DNA from: Rhynochetos jubatus
Lineage: Eukaryota; Chordata; Aves; Eurypygiformes; Rhynochetidae
Direction of reading: 5' to 3'
Assembly: GCA_027574665.1 (NCBI GenBank)
Contig: CM050653.1
Coordinates: 41,366,118-41,430,117 of the forward strand
DNA length: 64,000 bases
Within the stretch, counting starts at the first letter, position 1, and every line of letters starts with the position of its first letter. The notes beneath the pieces are model-generated. The model was not told the origin of the DNA. It ran no database searches and saw only the letters and a list, made by a program, of their open reading frames with translations. The translations under genes and the position numbers were made by a program. Positions 12,068 to 26,429 of this stretch are shown piece after piece.

Positions 12068-13906
12068 CTGTGAAGACAAGAAACCCAGTCTATATTAGCA
12101 TCCCCCCCAAAGAAAGTGATTATACCAGCAACAGTGGTGCTTTGTAATACTGATCTTTTGAAGTAAAAATCTTGCCTTCTGCAGATATTTTTTTGCCTCT
12201 TTTAGCCTTGACTCCACTGGCAGCTGTTCTTACTAACTAAGCTTCAAAAAATATATACTGGCAGCCCTTAAAAGAATTTAGCAAATATTGTTGAAAAAAT
12301 AATCAGCCTACGCAGAATGTTAAGTTGCTGTAGTGGAATAGTAGAATCAGACATCAGTTCCAGCTAAGTTAGACACGTATTCATGACCAGCGTTAGTGCA
12401 AGAATAAACACTGCTTTACTAAAGCAGCTTTCTGGTTTTATTGTAAAAACTTAGCAACATTCTGTTTAAGGAACAAGTGTTCTCACTGTTTTTGTCTTTC
12501 TCGGCACCCAATCCTTTAAAAATCTGAATAAACAGAATAAAATAAGAGACTTTTGCCTAGCACAGTCCAATTAGCTTTCTTTTCCTCTTAACTCCTCTTT
12601 TAAGCAAGTTGGCAGCTGAGAAAACTCCTTTCCTCTCCAACTGAGATCTGCTGTGTGCGAATACAATAGTCCAGGGGGCCGGAGTCCTGGCAAGAAAGGA
12701 TATCCAGAGAGCTGCACACCCCAAAGGCAGCTCACAATAGGGCCCCCTAGTGCAAAAATTACCGCACATTGAATGGACACAAGAGGAAGAGAACTTAGCG
12801 TCCTGGGATCTTTACCCATCTACCCAGCTTTTACTGGCCTCCTAAAATGTCTTCCAGCCAAAACTGTAATTAACTTGCTAGTGGGAGCTTGCCTTTGCAG
12901 ACTTCCTTCTTAAAAGAGGAGCCAAATTGTACCCGCTTCATTAGGAATATGTCAAGACTGTCCTTTATTGCCTGCACCAACAGATAAGTAAACTGATACT
13001 GGCTTGGTTGAAAGAAACTGCAAGTGATGTGTCACAACTGAACTTTTTTCAGGAATTTTTGGGTTTCCAAGCATGAAAAGTATAGACATTAGTAAATTAA
13101 CCAGGGATTTGATGGAAAAAGGCAAGAACCTGGGGTTTTTTTGCTCCTCCTTTCCCGTTTCTGGAAAGCTAGAGATGTTGAAAGAATAAAAGTAGGTGGA
13201 CATGAAGGAAATGTTGCAGTAAGGGCATTAGGCAAGTTGCTGACTTCTTTATTTGTAATAAAAAGAATTATTTGGTTAAAGGATAAGTTCATATAATATT
13301 AAAAGAAGCTGACCTCCCCCAGCCTCTTAGTTACAGCCAGCTCAAAATGGGTCAGAAAGCGTAGATTAAAACCATGACCACTTCAAAACTGAAACCAACG
13401 AGCAATGCACGTAGAGAATCTCACATCAAAACCGCAATTTCTCATTGGGACAGCATCACTTTGGCTACTTCTGAAGCTTTAACAGCTTTGTTTTTTCATT
13501 ACCATTTTACCAGGCTAGTAATTTCCAAGGTCACTAGAAACTGAACTGCAGGGAACAATCCATTATTGGCAGAAAGCTCAACTGTGTGACCCCAGGTCCT
13601 TCCCCACCTCTGACTTCGATTATTGTATCAGATTTTGGTAGAAGCAATGCTCAGCCAACCATTTTAAATTTAAAATAATGAAGGTTTAAAAGCATCCAGG
13701 TGGCTGCGGAGATTTTTTCTGCAGATGGAGAGATTGTACAGGGCTGATTGCCCCATGCTTTCACCAGTTTTACTCCACAGCGCAATGCTACATGATTTCA
13801 AAGCGGTTACTTGCAATCCACTTTGACGTGACCGTGTGGAAGGAGCAGGTGCTAAGCCAGCATTAGAGAAAGACCTATTAAACATCACACCTGAAGCTTC
13901 AAAAGC

Positions 13907-13922
13907 TTTTTTTTTTTTTTTT
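13907..13922. repeat. T16 homopolymer
   Basis: Uninterrupted run of 16 T. No target-site duplication or retroposon body is evident beside it. Confidence 0.9.
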
Positions 13923-15850
13923 GTTTAAACACTGAGTAACTATCAAGCAACATACGATACCATTAGGAGGAACATGCAAAACCAATCTGCACGTTGCATA
14001 TCTACACATGCCATGATCATTTGCTAATGTACACATGTGGTATTAGCCCATACGCTATGATGTGGTTGAGCGAGCTAGGAAGTCATATGATTTACTACAT
14101 ATCCTCTTTCTGTATCAGACAACCACAAATAGTGAAGATGCTTCTCTTCTGGACTTCCCAGTATTCAGCATTACCATCTGACAACCTCTTATTTATTAAC
14201 TTGGGGCTTCCTAAAATTGACTGATATTTACCAGAGCTGCCAAACAACTTCACCCCCTGCACCCACCTAGAAATAAAGTGGAAAACATTGTACAGACTTT
14301 TCAGGAAGGAGAGGCGAAGATGGAAAAGGCCAACAGTACCATGCCCTTCCCAGTCAAGTTTCTACATGGGAGGTTATATTCCTCTACAGCAAACTGAGGG
14401 GGATTCTGGGGAAAAGGCCAATCTGTGTCAGTCAACATTAACATAAGCAAAAAATCAAAAGAAAATGTTCTGACAGGAAGACAGAGTTCAGATAAGATGG
14501 TTTGGGGTTGTTTGGGGTTTTTTTTTGAAAAACACAGGCACATAGCATACTACATCCAGCAAGATAGAAAATTATCTTATTGGTTCTGAAGTCCTGTAGC
14601 TCTTAAGGGTTTACACCTGGAAACAACTATGGTAACCACACTCAAAATATAAAGAAACCAAGTTAATAATCTTCCTTCTTTCAGGACATAAGGTAGAGTA
14701 CAACAGAGTCTTAGGAATTCAAACATATTGCTCTAAGTACACAGAAGAACTCAAATCCCTGGTTTCCTTCAGTCCTCTTGAAACCCCTTGTAAGAAAGGT
14801 TCTCTAGGCTTTGCAAGATCAGATGCACATGAATACTTAGGCATTAGTACCATCGTTCTTACTAATCAAGTACATAACAACAGAAGATACCAGAAAGAGC
14901 ATATCCTATTTCACGGTATCAGCAAAACTATTTCTGGGTAGAATTCTTTTTTAATGATTTCATGAAATGTCAGAAGTGTTTAAAAAATAATAAATTTACT
15001 TCAGGCAAGAAAAAAAATCACAATTAGGTACTACAGTTATTAATTCCAAAAGAAAACCTTTAGGAACTATTCAAACAATATCAACATTACATGAATAATA
15101 TGAAATGACTGAAGCAAAATAGGATATTTTACCCCCAAATGCTTCAGAAGGGGAGGAAGGAAAAAGTGGAATAATTTCAACTTTTTCTGCCTTTGCTCTT
15201 TTCCATTCGAGACAGACACTCTTCAATTTATGGACTGAATTTTTACTTTTCTCCTTTTCCTCATTACGAACACACTGACTGAAAAGAAATGCTTGTGTTC
15301 CTGCCTCTTCTCTCACCTTTTGTACTGCTGACTTAATAGAAAATGTAATTTGGCTATCTGTAGACATTCATATTTTGAACCGATAAGCACATCTTTTCGT
15401 ATGGTTCCTGACATTCTCAAAGTTTTGAGCATGTGTGGTATTTTGAAGCATATCTGGAAAATCTGCTGTTGGTATTTTCCTGTCAGAGGAGTGAGAATTA
15501 ATTCACTTGAGACAAATTTCAGGCTATTTCATCCTGATAAACTCTTCAAGATAGAAGACACTGCTCTTTCTTTGACTTCTACCTGACAGTAACAAATACA
15601 AGTATCAAGAATAAATAACAGCTTTAACCTGGACAAGGTTCATTAAGCCATAACCCATTTTTCAAGGAGAAGATTTAAATGCTTGCTGTAGTTCCCATTC
15701 AAAGCCCGCTCTAGTTAATAAGACATAAATAGCCCTGAACTTGGCTTTCAGTCCTCAGAAGGAAGCGGGATCAAATTGATAGTGCTTCTAAACAGCATTT
15801 GCCAAGATATTCAGGGCTGCTTTAGGAGAGGGCAGTAGTTGCTAGTGTTC

Positions 15851-15920
15851 AAATTCTGTTCCCAGGGAAGTCAATGGCTAAAGCCCTATCTCTCTTCAAT
15901 CAGGCCTTGAATTTACTCTG
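15851..15920. repeat. Fragment resembling an old amniote repeat (AAGTCAATGG type)
   Basis: The segment contains GGGAAGTCAATGGC, then TCTTCAATCAGGCC, an approximate inverted arrangement around a short centre. It recalls the widespread reptile/bird/turtle repeat with 'ACTGAAGTCAATGG ... CATTGACTTC' halves. I recall the motif but cannot name the family with certainty. Divergence is high. Confidence 0.4.
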
Positions 15921-17660
15921 AGAGTTCAGAGGAGGTGAGAGAGAGAGACTGGTTTTATGTCAATCAAGCCTGTCGATATTGTTGGAGTTCCCTTAGGAGA
16001 TCAGCTTCTCATGCTCCGCTACTTTAGATGGACAAACTGTGCAGACAGACAGCACTGAACTGCCAAAAGGCTGTTATATCACCAAAAGCAACGCTGGTTT
16101 TTAAAATAGGACAAAACCTTCAGATGGAAGGAGATGGGGGTAACAGTGCCCTCTCCTTGAATCTGGCAGCCTCTTAGAAATGTTCCCTCTCAGGAAAGCA
16201 ACTTCAATTAAATTGGACAACTCAACAAAAAGAGCAAACTTTAACTAGTTCTGAATACATAATTTCCTTATTCTTTCACTCATCGGAAGGCAGATACACT
16301 TGAGCTTCTACATATGCAAAAATGTATATATTCATGAGCATGTGCTTCCTAAAGGAAGATGAAAGCTGTCATTTGCATTCAGTGCATCTTTTTCGTTACT
16401 TCAGGTGCTTGGAAACTTTTTCTGCCTTCAGACTTACTGAGAAAAGCTTGTCCTTCACAACTTCTGATGCAGCCATATAGCATCGTCTGTCCAGCAATGG
16501 CAAGAATTACATATATAAAGAAGTAATAACAAGAACATATTTCTGTATTTTAACTGCTTTCACTATGAATATTTTTGAAGACAGAATATTTTTCAGCATG
16601 ACAGAAAGAATTTAATCTCTCCTTCTCATCTTGTGCAAAAATGAAAGTAACATTTTCAGTAGAGAGCATAGCAACAAGTGCATTGTGAATATTCAACTGG
16701 ATTTTTAAACACCTTCATTTTGATAATGTGAAGAAAAATTATGAGAAAGTCATTGGTGTATCAATGAATGGTCAGTGCACAGTCAATGATCTTTTTCAAA
16801 GTATGTTTTTATGAGAAAGCTGGATTAATTTATCTTTCAGCCTTGACAAATCCTCCTCCACAATAAAAAAGGAGCAGAGCAATTATTGAGTTCACAATTA
16901 CACTAAGCATCCAAACTGATCAAGCTTTGATAACTATTTTTCCTGTTAAATCCCTTCCAATTTTAAAGTATTTTGATAACATTTTCATGTACAAATCACA
17001 CAGAATATCTGATTGAAACATTCATGCAAGAACCAACCCCTATGTCTGCCACAGATAAATCATTTTTAGTATTTAAGAAAAAAATCATCCTACAATAACA
17101 TCAAAGCTACTTTGTAGCATACCTGTTTACTCATACAGTATTTCAGAGAGAGACAAAAGCTCTAGAAGCAAAGCAGGACAGAGCAAGTTCAGGTTCTGAT
17201 GCTACACCTGGGCTCATATGGATGCATCCAACATGACTACGGTCTTTACAAAAGCCTGCTGAAAGCTTTAAAATTGTAAAAGTTTCAGGACCCCATGAAT
17301 AGAGCTCTAGCGAGTCCACTGGGTTCTAAGGAAGTTCCATCATGCTGTACTTATTCATCCCAAATTCATAAATAAACAAAACCTGAACTTCAAGAAAGAC
17401 TAGAGAATACAACCATAGTCATTCTGCTCTTGGAAAATGAAGATGAATTGCAGAAGATGGTACATGACACGAAAGGACAAAAGGACATGTAAGCACAATG
17501 CATTAACTGAGTAAGGAAACTGTAAGTAATGAAGCAAACACATTGTTCTATCCCACATGGTGTGCCTGACCTGTTGAAGGACAGATTATTTTGTGGAGTA
17601 ATAGATTTTAACCCAAAAGGTCATGATACTGGATGTGATATCACAGGACAGACCCTAACA

Positions 17661-17700
17661 TATATACATAGGAGAAAGTATATATATACACATATACATA
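17661..17700. repeat. TA/CA alternating low-complexity patch
   Basis: Imperfect TATATACATA ... TATATATACACATATACATA, alternating pyrimidine-purine over most of 40 nt, with a GGAGAAAG interruption. Confidence 0.8.
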
Positions 17701-18819
17701 ATGAAAGCATGCTATTACATTCGCAAGAGATTCCTTGCTGCTCTGTGTTTTGCAAGAGTCGGTCCATTTACACAGGTCAAGCAATATACAGCTTATTTGT
17801 CCAGTAGATTTACAGTTAAATTTAACTACATAATAGTCAGTGGACTTGTACAGCTGATTATGAAACAAAACAATGAGTTAACACTACATTTTAGTTTCTA
17901 CAACATACCACTTTCACAATATAATTATAGAAATTGGGGAAACAGCTTTACATAACAGAAAATTACCCCAAAGCAACAATTAAAAAGCAAACATCTGTTT
18001 GGCTAGCAAGGAAAAAAAAAAGTGATTTACTTTAGATAAACTGTATTATAGCTGAGGTAATTATCTCTAGTTCACCTCATTGTCTTAAGAAATGGGAAGC
18101 AATCCTTTCATCTTTTTGTATAATAATTATTTCTAAAGAGCAAGAATATATTAGAAAAGGAAGACAAATCCCAGAGGAGAAACAGTGTGTCACGCATAAA
18201 GCTAGCGTATCTATTCTGTGAAACAAATTACTTAGAGCAGGTAGAGCAGCTAACCCTATGCACGCAGTGGAGAAAAAGCACACCAACTGTGAAGCATGGT
18301 CCAGATCTTGTTGCTATTAATGCAAACACTCCAGCTACTACATAGAAAAGTTATACTTAATCATATCATTGCAGGAGCCCCCATAAAGACTTGTTAGAGC
18401 AGATCAGAAACTAGCGTCTCCTTCCTATGAGAACCTGCAACATTAATTTTACAGTTTGTTTTTGTTTAAAAAAACTATTTTAGTTTTTAAATTTTCAACA
18501 GAATAGCAGATTGAAAGTGCCTGATTCAGGCCTATTAAAATGTACCACTCCGATATTGCTGATAAGGAGAAACTGTTGTAACAGATAGAATTAACTCGAT
18601 ACACTATTTTATGGAGATAACATACAGAAGCAGATGCTTCAATACGGTATGGAAACAAATAAAATCGACTGAAATATAATATTAAAACAGTGCTGAAATG
18701 TTGTAACACAATAGCATATTTTTATTTTAACAAACTCAATTTCTCCACCAACTTTAGCGCTGGTCTCCATGGGAGAGTATGAATGGATAAGGAGCAAATC
18801 CTGAACAGAATTAAGGAGT

Positions 18820-18860
18820 TCATTAATTATCTTTATTAACTAGTAGCTAATTAAACAATA
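18820..18860. promoter_or_regulatory. Homeodomain-type motif cluster (candidate enhancer element)
   Basis: ATTAATTA at 18822..18829, TTATTAAC at 18833..18840 and CTAATTAA at 18847..18854 lie within 35 bp. These are core binding motifs of homeodomain factors. Regulatory function is inferred from density alone; AT-rich sequence produces such motifs by chance fairly often. Confidence 0.3.
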
Positions 18861-18903
18861 TACCATACTTTAATGTTGGATTCTCCCTTTATTTTACAGG
18901 AAA

Positions 18904-18985
18904 GGCCTGAATCAGAGCTCACAGCACTTAGATATTCTCAGTGAATCCAAAGCCACTCCACTGAAGCCAAATTTCAGTCTGAGGT
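18904..18985. repeat. Fragment resembling an old amniote repeat (CCAAAGCC..CTGAAGCC type)
   Basis: GGCCTGAATCAGAGC followed by GAATCCAAAGCCACTCCACT and GAAGCCAA resembles the sauropsid repeat containing 'GGCCTGATCCAAAGCCCACT / GAAGTCAATGG'. It is recognised from memory only and is heavily diverged. It sits 45 bp from the TAATTA cluster. Confidence 0.35.
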
Positions 18986-21420
18986 AACTGCGAGCAAGAG
19001 CAGAGTCAGGCTCATGATTTTTTCCAGAGAAAGCAGCTTCCTCCCACTGGATGATGGCAGCAAAGTTCTGCCCCATCAGAGGGCCCTGGTGTAAAGTTGA
19101 AAAATGTCACCTGTAGCTCATCCTGTGCGCCCAGCACTATGCTGGCTGGATGAAAAGGAAGTGGGGTCTTTGAGGAGTGATTTGTTTTGCAATTTTAAAA
19201 TTTCTCCAGGAGCCTCCACAACAAAAAGGGAGGTTCTTTTATTGAATGACATTGCGAACAAACCAACTAAGTATGTGCATCAGTTTGCAGAAATCACTTC
19301 ATGCATCTCTGCTTAGACCTGTATTTTCCATGACTTTCAGACAGGACCCATAACAAACCGATAGTTGGGGCACATTATTTTAATGTGCCAATTCTAATTA
19401 CAAACCTTAGAAATTGCCTGGGTTACTACCTCTCGCAAAAAAACCCCTTTGATAGACTCCCCTGGATTCCTGCCTCACCAGAAAAGCTGTGTATCAAAAA
19501 ACTGAGAGTAACATATTTTGAAGAAGAGTATTGGTTACAAGTAATTCAAAGCACTTCACATATTATCTGTAAGAGAGATAATAAATAAATATTGAAACAA
19601 GTAGCTATAAGATGTTACTTTGTTAAATGAGCAAGGCACCACGCTTGCTCAATCAGCACCAGGGGAAAGCGAATAAGAAGCCAACCCCCCTTTCCATGCT
19701 TGAAGAATTTTTGTGTGGAACCTCAGGTCCCCTGTATTTCTCTCAAGCCAGAGTAACTCAGCAAAAGGAAAAAAGAGCCTACATGGTCTTCCTGGAAACT
19801 ACACAAGGAATTAGTAGTATGAGTAGATAATGCAGTGGTCCCCTATCAAGAGTTTCTCACCACTGACAATAGCTGACAAGTGTCAATAATTTTCAAAGAA
19901 CCCAAAAATTAGATTCTTATGTTTTTCAATAGCTTTTTTCCAGTGCTAATTACTATATGGGATTCTGATTTCTACGATTTATTTTAAAAAGGTTGTTTTT
20001 ACCATTTTTATGCCATTGTCTTCTTGCACAATTACTGTTGCAGAGATTTATTATACAACACTTCTGGGCAGAAGTTGATTCTTTCAAGTGAAATGAAACA
20101 AATGCCAAACTTAAAATACTCCTGAAAGCATTTTAAAACATTTTACTGTTTTTCACTGTAAATTCCTAGACTGTGGCTTGCCACACAGGCACACGCTTCT
20201 GCCATGTGTGTCAAGGAACTAGGAGGGATCAGGTGAATAATATCCAACCCAAGATGCCAAGTTCCAGTAAAGTTGATGAGAACACTTTCAATCCCTTCAA
20301 TGGGTTTTACACAGGCTCCTAGCCTATGACTGGAAGTAAATACGACAGCAGTTACACTGGAGTCTCGCTTACGAACTTCTCAGCATTTTTCTTCCAGTGC
20401 CACCACTCATAATTATAGGATCTTGTGTTTTATTGGGTAAACTGAAAGCTGTGATCCTGCCATATTAATAACAGCATGTACAGAAAGACAACTGCTAGCC
20501 TGACTTCAGGAACCAGTTTTCAGCAAAAACCTACAGAGTGAGGTTCTGCTGTCTCACTGTGTTGCCCCTCATCCCAGACAGTCAGTAAAGCTGAAAGTTC
20601 ATGTTGCAGCAGTGAACTAGAGGACAGGTCTGAGTTGGATCATGGCTTTAAACAGGTAGCACCCCCGACTTTAATGCATTTACTTCACAGTGGTGTACCA
20701 CTAGAATGCTCCTGTACCAACGTACACCAGCTGACTGTGTGGTCCACGGGCTCCAATCTGCAGGTAGAAGTTGACTGAAAAAACCTCATCCTCTAAATGT
20801 GAACCCAAACCCACTCTTTAAATTCCCTCTGAGCCTGCCCTATGAGCTTTTAGGAAGATTGTACTTCATATACCTTTTTGCCCTCTCTCATAATCTCAGA
20901 AGTTATTTTGTTTGGATGAAAATGGAGATCTTGTATTTCTTACTGTTCAATTATTAAGGAACAGCAACAGAGTCAGCTTAATCTAAAAGGCTCAGCGATT
21001 TTTAAATGATCTCATGTACCGTAATTTATAATGGAAAATCAGGTACAAATAGTGTGAGATGCTTTCTAGTTCCCCTCTAATGGAAATAAAATGAATCCCT
21101 GGTAATGGGTGACCCTACTTGCTTCTGTGGTCACCCATTTTACTTTTTAGTGTTCTCTTTAGTAGTCTCGGGAGAAAAGAGCAAATGCAAAGCTTTTATC
21201 TGAAGCTGCTTCTCAAAACAATAGCTATGTGCTTCTGCTATAAAATCTATTTTTACTATTCTCATAAACTAATGTTATTGATCACAGAGACTTTGCTATT
21301 ATCCCACTAAGAAAATCTTACTTGTACTGACAGTCCAGAGACAAAATGATTGAAATTCATGCAGCACAAAGAATTAATTTTGGCTTTGCTAATACAAGGT
21401 TATTTCATGTAGCTGTTTAA

Positions 21421-21508
21421 GTATTTATTTATTATTTAGTATGGAAGTTATTTAAATTTAATTTTATTAAATTATTTACTACTTTTTATTTAGTATTTAT
21501 TTAGATAA
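21421..21508. repeat. AT-rich low-complexity (TTTA-type) block
   Basis: Repeated TATTTATTTA and ATTTAAATTTAATTTTATTAAA-like words over nearly 90 nt, with almost no G or C. Confidence 0.85.
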
Positions 21509-24500
21509 ACCAGACCATTACCATCTCATCATTCCTTGTCTGTGTGACACTGCTAGAACTAACACTACAGAGAAAAGGAAATTCTTTTCAAATATATGTT
21601 CTCAACTATAAACAAGAAAACCTGGCCAAAAGTCTTATGTCAATACAATGATTTCTTTCCACCAGCATAATGATAATTGCTGTACACAGACATTTATTTT
21701 TGACTAATTAATGTTCAGCCTTGGCATCCACGGCTCACACTCCAACATATAGATACTATTAATGTCCAGAAGAGCTTATGCAATTCAGCGTTAAACTACA
21801 TGAGGGAAAAAAGTTTCAGTTATGACCATTAGCTTATTTAATTCAGACATACATGTTTAAATACTACACTTAGTATATTGATTGTGGGGAAAGACACATC
21901 TGTTGTGTCTTTGTGAATGGTCACTGCAATAAAAAAGTGGCCATATACAATGCTACTATTATTTGCAGCTCTACTCATAGCCTGGTAAAAAGAAGCAGTA
22001 GAAAATTCTTACAACAGGAAAAAAGATTTGGTTTGGGTAAGGATGCCCTGTGCGTGGGCAAACCTGTAACACGACCTACTTGATATCAGAGCTGAAACCA
22101 TATATCTCTAGAAGCAATGATTAGTGTGGATGCTTGGAATATTCCTGTGTAAAAGAAAAAATAAGCCCAATTTTTAACCAGCTCTCAATATGTTCAAGAA
22201 TTTAAAAATATTGTGATTTTTTTTTTCACAGATTGCCTAATGAAAATCCTTTTATTTAAATCAGTTCTAATTAACACATATTCCAGTGACAACTACGTAG
22301 CTGAGCAACGTAATTTTGTCACTACTGTGAGAAAAGGAAAAGCTGAAGGGAAAGTTGTTTTTATTGTCATTGTCCTTCTTTCATTTTACTCTTCTGCATT
22401 CAGTAGAAGACATAATCTGTATGCCTTAAAATATATGAGTTTGCTAGAAGCTTACACACCGCATTGCCATCTTCCTCACTTAAATGCAGGAACACTTTTT
22501 AAAAGTGGATTTCACCCTGACTCCATCAGAATTGTGGCTGGGTATAAGTTACACAGCAGAAAGCATTTACGAGATGGTGACTGACTGATTCTTAAAGGCA
22601 GGAGCTCATTTCACTGTGGTAGAGAATATCCAAATCACGCTAAACACCTTGGACAGGGTAATTACTGTGTACCACAAAACCCCACTACGTGTTCTACCAT
22701 CTCCTCCTGTAAACAGGCCCAAAGGGAGGGAGGAAGTACTTTGTAAACAACACGTAAGTAAGGACACTGATACCCCTTCCCTTTTTCTCCCCGGAAGAAG
22801 GGGAGAAGGAGAACATGGACTAACGACTGTGTAGCACCACGGGACACACCAAAGACCCCGCAGCTCCAATTTGGTGCATTGGCTGTTCCTCACAGCGATT
22901 TCCAAGCCCCTAGTCTGCAAGACAAGCTTTTCTGGGTGCTAATGAACTGAACGTCACTGCTCATCTCACCAAGCGCCTGCAGGTAGGAAGCACATGTGGC
23001 ATAGCATGTATGTGCTGGGAAAGGAAGAAAGGGCCTTAGAAAAAATCTCACTCAGTGAGTCCATTTCCTTGAAGGGCAGGAAGGCAACAAGCCCTTGAAG
23101 CATGGCACCACCTCAAGCTCCTGCCAGGGCACAGAGGCTTTGTATCAGCCTCAAGGAAGTCTCTGCCTTCAAGCCACAATCTTACCTGTGACTTCCATGA
23201 CAGAAAACTGCACAGCAGTTTCACTGGGAATTTTCCAGTAAGTCACCTATTTATGACAATACTTTATCCAAGGGAAAGACAAAAAAGTGAAATTATAATC
23301 TTTTCCCAAGACAATGGAAGATCTTACTCATACTTCTGAGCTCTTTTCAAAATGTGTTGATGATACCAACACTAAATCTAATGTGCTATGACATAAGGAA
23401 AATCCTAACCTTGCAGCTTAAAAAGCCTTTATTACCATCTGAGACAATATCCTAGAATATTAAATAGATAACACTAAACCCTTCTGAAATTTCCAAGTGC
23501 AGAGCTCCCAGCTGAAGGTAGAGAAGGAAGCAAACTTACATATTAGCGACTGAGTGATAGTCTAGTCTTCTTTAACACTGTGTAATACATGTCTTAGAGG
23601 TTATATGAAGGTTATGTTAGATCCTACTTTGCCATGGGTCCAAAAATTACAAAAAGAAGGTGATTTGAATGCTAAGCTTGGAAAAGTAAAAATCAGTCCT
23701 GTACAGTTTCATTTAAAAATGATGGACTAATAAGAACAGGAGTGAGACAAGCATAACAAGGAAGAATGGATGAAAAAGAAAAAAAAAAAAAGGTACAGAA
23801 ATAGGCAAAGAAAAGCACCTTAAGAAAAGGAAGGGAAGACCAGGAAGACTAGGGAGAGAAATACTTCTGAATCACCCTTGAAAGTGTTCCTGATTCACAC
23901 AAGAGAAAATGCAACTCATGTCTTTATCCAATTCTGGATTACAACAGAGGCTTTCGCAAGTACAAAGACTGCAGCAAGAGAACACTATAACTGAAAAAAC
24001 AAATGGATGGGCTAAGTGTCACTGCCTGTAGCAAACTGAATGACTAAAGTTTATAAAAACTGTGATTTTAACTGAAAACAGAGACTGAAGAGCTGTTCTC
24101 TTGCACTATAAGGAACCTGTTATGTCTGAGGATGGTCTCAAGTCATTGTATGGCATCAAAACAAGAGTGAAACGAAGATGACTGTAAAGTCTCCTCTACA
24201 CAAAGATACCAAGGCTCTGTTATCAAAGTCAGTTTAACAGCTTATCTCAAAATTCTATAGGTAATGCAACACTTATGTGGCACAAGAGATAAAATTAGAG
24301 ATGACTACATGAAAGATTGAAAGGCAAGGACTTCTCTTCCAGCTAAGTTACATTATGAGAAACAGGCTCTGATACCAAATCCAACCATTCTTTAAAGCTG
24401 TGTCCCCATTTGGGTGGGATCCTTCCTTGGTTTGCAGGCACCGGGACCCAGCCACGTCAACATGAGTCATCTGTGTGCAACTCTACACAAAGCATGATTA

Positions 24501-24615
24501 CAACCAAACAGCAGTATCAGAGTCTGGCCTGACAAAAGCTGCCTCCAGCTGATGTGAAGCAGCAATTTTCTTCACAGCAAATGATTTCATGAATCAGCCA
24601 GCAGGGAGTGACAAG

Positions 24616-24655
24616 ATTCTGCTGCCAGTGACTAAGTGTATGACCTCTGGGTTGC
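24616..24655 (+). repeat. Possible MIR core fragment
   Basis: TTCTGCTGCCAGTGACTAAG and TGTATGACCTCTGGGTTGCA match the ordered MIR core 'CTCTGCCACTGACTAGCTGTGTGACCTTGGGCAAG' well over about 38 nt. About 80 nt later CTCTCAGTTTCC recalls the MIR 'CCTCAGTTTCC' block. It is short and old, so confidence is modest. Confidence 0.4.
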
Positions 24656-24742
24656 AATTTCCACCAGCTTAATAAGAGTCCATTGCAAATGTGATCATAT
24701 TTTTCACTCTGCTGTTAACAGAGATGCTAATCTGGCTCTCAG

Positions 24743-24776
24743 TTTCCTTCCCCCCCCTCCCCCCCTCCTCCTTTTT
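24743..24776 (+). repeat. C/T-rich pyrimidine tract
   Basis: 34 nt of C and T only, mainly C runs (C8 and C6) interrupted by single T. On the gene-sense strand it is a G-rich purine tract. Confidence 0.9.
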
Positions 24777-26429
24777 GCCAGCTTTATTACTTACAATGTA
24801 GTAATTCCCTGGAGACAGAGAACAAATTCTACTCCACGTTGCTAATAAAACTTGAAGACAACACAGTAGAGTAAGAATTAAAAGGCAACAACCTTTCTAC
24901 TCTGAGGAATTTGGCAGGCCTAGCAGGTCTCTCTTCTGCCATGAGAAGGCCTGTTCAGTACTGAACTTTGCAACCTGGTGGCAGACAGACTGAAGCTAGA
25001 AGGAGAAAACCATTTCTAGAACATATTCTGGTAGGGATCCAGAGATGGAAGAAAAATCCCGGAGTCCTGAGGATAGTCAGAAGAGTAACAATGAAGTTTA
25101 AATGAAGGGTAAGGTAAAGATTGACTAACAAAAACATGAATACTATATTATTTTTTAAATGTTTTCCAAATACTTCAGCTAAGATCTGCACACAGATTTA
25201 ATCTCTAGATAATGAATCACAGCACACTGATGTCAGTATTAATGCTACATGATTAACACAACAGAAGAATACTGTACTGTCTTATGAGACTTGATTATAA
25301 CTCTAAAACGTGGAAGAAAGTAGTTTATGTATAGCTTTAATAGCAGTCTTGAGGAGATGAATAATGCAAACCTAGATTTTGTTCATTAGCAGGATTCTAG
25401 TTGATTGTTGATCCTAAAAAGAGCCAGAACAAATGGTTAAAAATGCTGCTGTTTGTCATTCCTGTGCAGAGCCGCAGGCTCTAAAACTCAGCGCTGAACT
25501 GAGAAGGAGGAACTTCTAATACTGAAGATAACTAGCAATACTAAGACTCCATGCCAAGGGTGGAGCCTATTGAATAGGCCAGCATGGACTTTCTGGTGGA
25601 GCCAGAGATGAAAAATGTAAGATTATTTGTCTTCACCTCTGTCTAGGGTACCTAGAGAACTAGACTACTTGGGCATCCGTCACATAATTAATGTACATCT
25701 ATCAAACTGTGCATTTAGTGGGACAGAGTCATATGAGATTTCCTGGAAGCTTACTGCTTGTCTACATGGTATGTGCACAGGGCTTTTAACTAGCTTGGAC
25801 AAAATATACATCCTGGACAGAAATACAAGTGTATGTGACATCGGACGTAATCACGGTGACCCACGGCTCAGCCCAGCCTGTTCACATCATGCTGCTTTTG
25901 CCCCTGGATAAGCAAAGATAAAAGTGCATTTGGACAAAAGCTCTTGCTTGAGGGTGCCTTTGTGCCAAACCAGAATAATACTGCATGTTTGTACCAGGAG
26001 GACTGGCTTTACAATACTAGAAGAAAAAACTAGTTATCTGAAATGGTTAGCTTGGACCAAAGTTGCTTGTATTACAATTTTTTACTGTGTTTACATAACA
26101 TATAAAATGAACATAGAGTTATTCCAGGTTTAATCCCTTATCTCTTATTCCTGCTTTATAATTCCGTTGTAGGAAAGTCTTCTCATACTAACTGAACTAT
26201 TCATACTTACATTATGCAACATGTACTAGTGCTGCAGGATTAGGGTATGAGCATGCTTATGTAGCTCTCCAGCTGTGTCATGCCAGGCTCCTTCAAGGTA
26301 ACTTCTGCTGTCACTTTTTGTATACTTAATAAGGTGGGGTTTTTTATGGTGCTTATCACAGACTTTGTTTGCAAACACCTCACGAGCACTAATGAATTCA
26401 GTCTCCCAGTAGGTAGTGAAGTATTTTCT

